Part shown: piece after piece, positions 15,351 through 15,609 of the stretch | How positions within the stretch are numbered: the first letter of the stretch is position 1 | Layout of the letters: each line of letters opens with the position of its first letter | NCBI GenBank assembly: GCA_964654825.1 | Contig: CAZZKG010000072.1 | Coordinates: forward strand, 1 to 15,609 | Length of the DNA: 15,609 bases | Reading direction: 5' to 3' | DNA from: CAZZKG01 sp964654825 | GTDB taxonomy: Bacteria > Gemmatimonadota > CAZMKB01 | Program-made: the position numbers and the translations under genes | The notes under the pieces: generated by a model | Seen by the model: the letters and a program-made list of their open reading frames with translations, nothing else | Told to the model about the DNA's origin: nothing | Database searches by the model: none

Positions 15351-15608
15351 TCATTTCTCGAACAGATCACCGGCGTTGATGATCCTCACATTCTCGGGAT
15401 GGATGTCGAGCTCGTACTTTTCGATCTGTCGGTCCTCTTCGAGCACGTCGGGAGGTGTCGTCCCGCTCTCGTATACCATGGGAGACGGTTTGTTCGAAAG
15501 GAGATTCTCCCTGAGAGTCTCGGCGTCTTCTGTAACGATCACGATCTTGACCCCGCTACTATCTAGATGCTGTTTCACGGCATCGAGGATTGTTGTCTCA
15601 TTGTTCAT
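15351..15608 (-). CDS. Unrecognised 85-residue protein at the window edge
   Basis: A frame on the minus strand from ATG 15608 to a TGA at 15351-15353, convergent with the peptidase gene (two bases apart). It reads as a plausible small soluble protein: an amphipathic start (ILDAVKQHLD), a beta-strand VKIVIVTEDAETL, then an acidic linker and the ending VRIINAGDLFEK. I recognise no family. The ATG sits on the last bases of the window, so no upstream signals can be seen and the true start may lie further left on that strand. GC-rich codons and the tight convergence favour a real gene. Confidence 0.5.
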   Translation of the reverse strand: MNNETTILDAVKQHLDSSGVKIVIVTEDAETLRENLLSNKPSPMVYESGTTPPDVLEEDRQIEKYELDIHPENVRIINAGDLFEK

Positions 15609-15609
15609 T

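Noticed and set aside
1..15609. CRISPR arrays, tRNA or rRNA genes
   Set aside because: No regularly spaced repeats, cloverleaf-like segments or rRNA-like stretches were seen on reading.

Overview
The window comes from a high-GC, Gram-negative-type (diderm) bacterium. It encodes an outer-membrane barrel protein, a lipoprotein, twin-arginine (Tat) export signals and periplasmic redox enzymes. Arg codons are often AGG, and several starts are GTG, TTG or CTG. I cannot assign a phylum from the sequence; an uncultured anaerobic or facultatively respiring lineage is a guess.

Region 1 (1-469). The left edge holds the 5' part of an integrase-core type transposase gene on the minus strand, apparently frameshifted. 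A non-coding stretch follows, ending in a near-consensus sigma-70 promoter with an extended -10.

Region 2 (470-4187). Three tightly overlapping genes form a three-component sensing cassette: a PhnD-like periplasmic binding lipoprotein, a membrane histidine kinase and an NtrC-type sigma-54 activator. The joints are GTGA and CTGA four-base overlaps. The regulator seems to start at a CTG that restores the complete receiver domain. The arrangement matches the known AioX-AioS-AioR (arsenite) type of oxyanion sensing system.

Region 3 (4188-9653). This is the probable target of that cassette. Two inverted-repeat operators 20 bp apart lie about 85-105 bp upstream of a near-consensus sigma-54 promoter. 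Then come a porin-like outer-membrane protein, a Tat-exported four-cluster ferredoxin subunit, a Tat-exported molybdopterin catalytic subunit and a TorD-family chaperone. This looks like an inducible periplasmic respiratory reductase (or oxidase) operon without an NrfD-type membrane subunit. The catalytic subunit has Asp in place of the third Cys of its N-terminal Fe-S motif (C-x2-C-x3-D-x27-C), the most unusual residue-level feature here. The substrate cannot be read from sequence; arsenic, selenium or sulfur oxyanions are the natural candidates.

Region 4 (9654-15609). After an AT-richer gene-free gap come a DUF2156-type (GNAT-fold) protein and an OPT-family oligopeptide transporter on the minus strand. 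The transporter has a clear sigma-70 promoter. Divergent from it is an exported S9 family (prolyl oligopeptidase/DPP-like) peptidase. Peptidase plus OPT transporter suggests peptide scavenging. A short unrecognised protein lies at the right edge, convergent with the peptidase.
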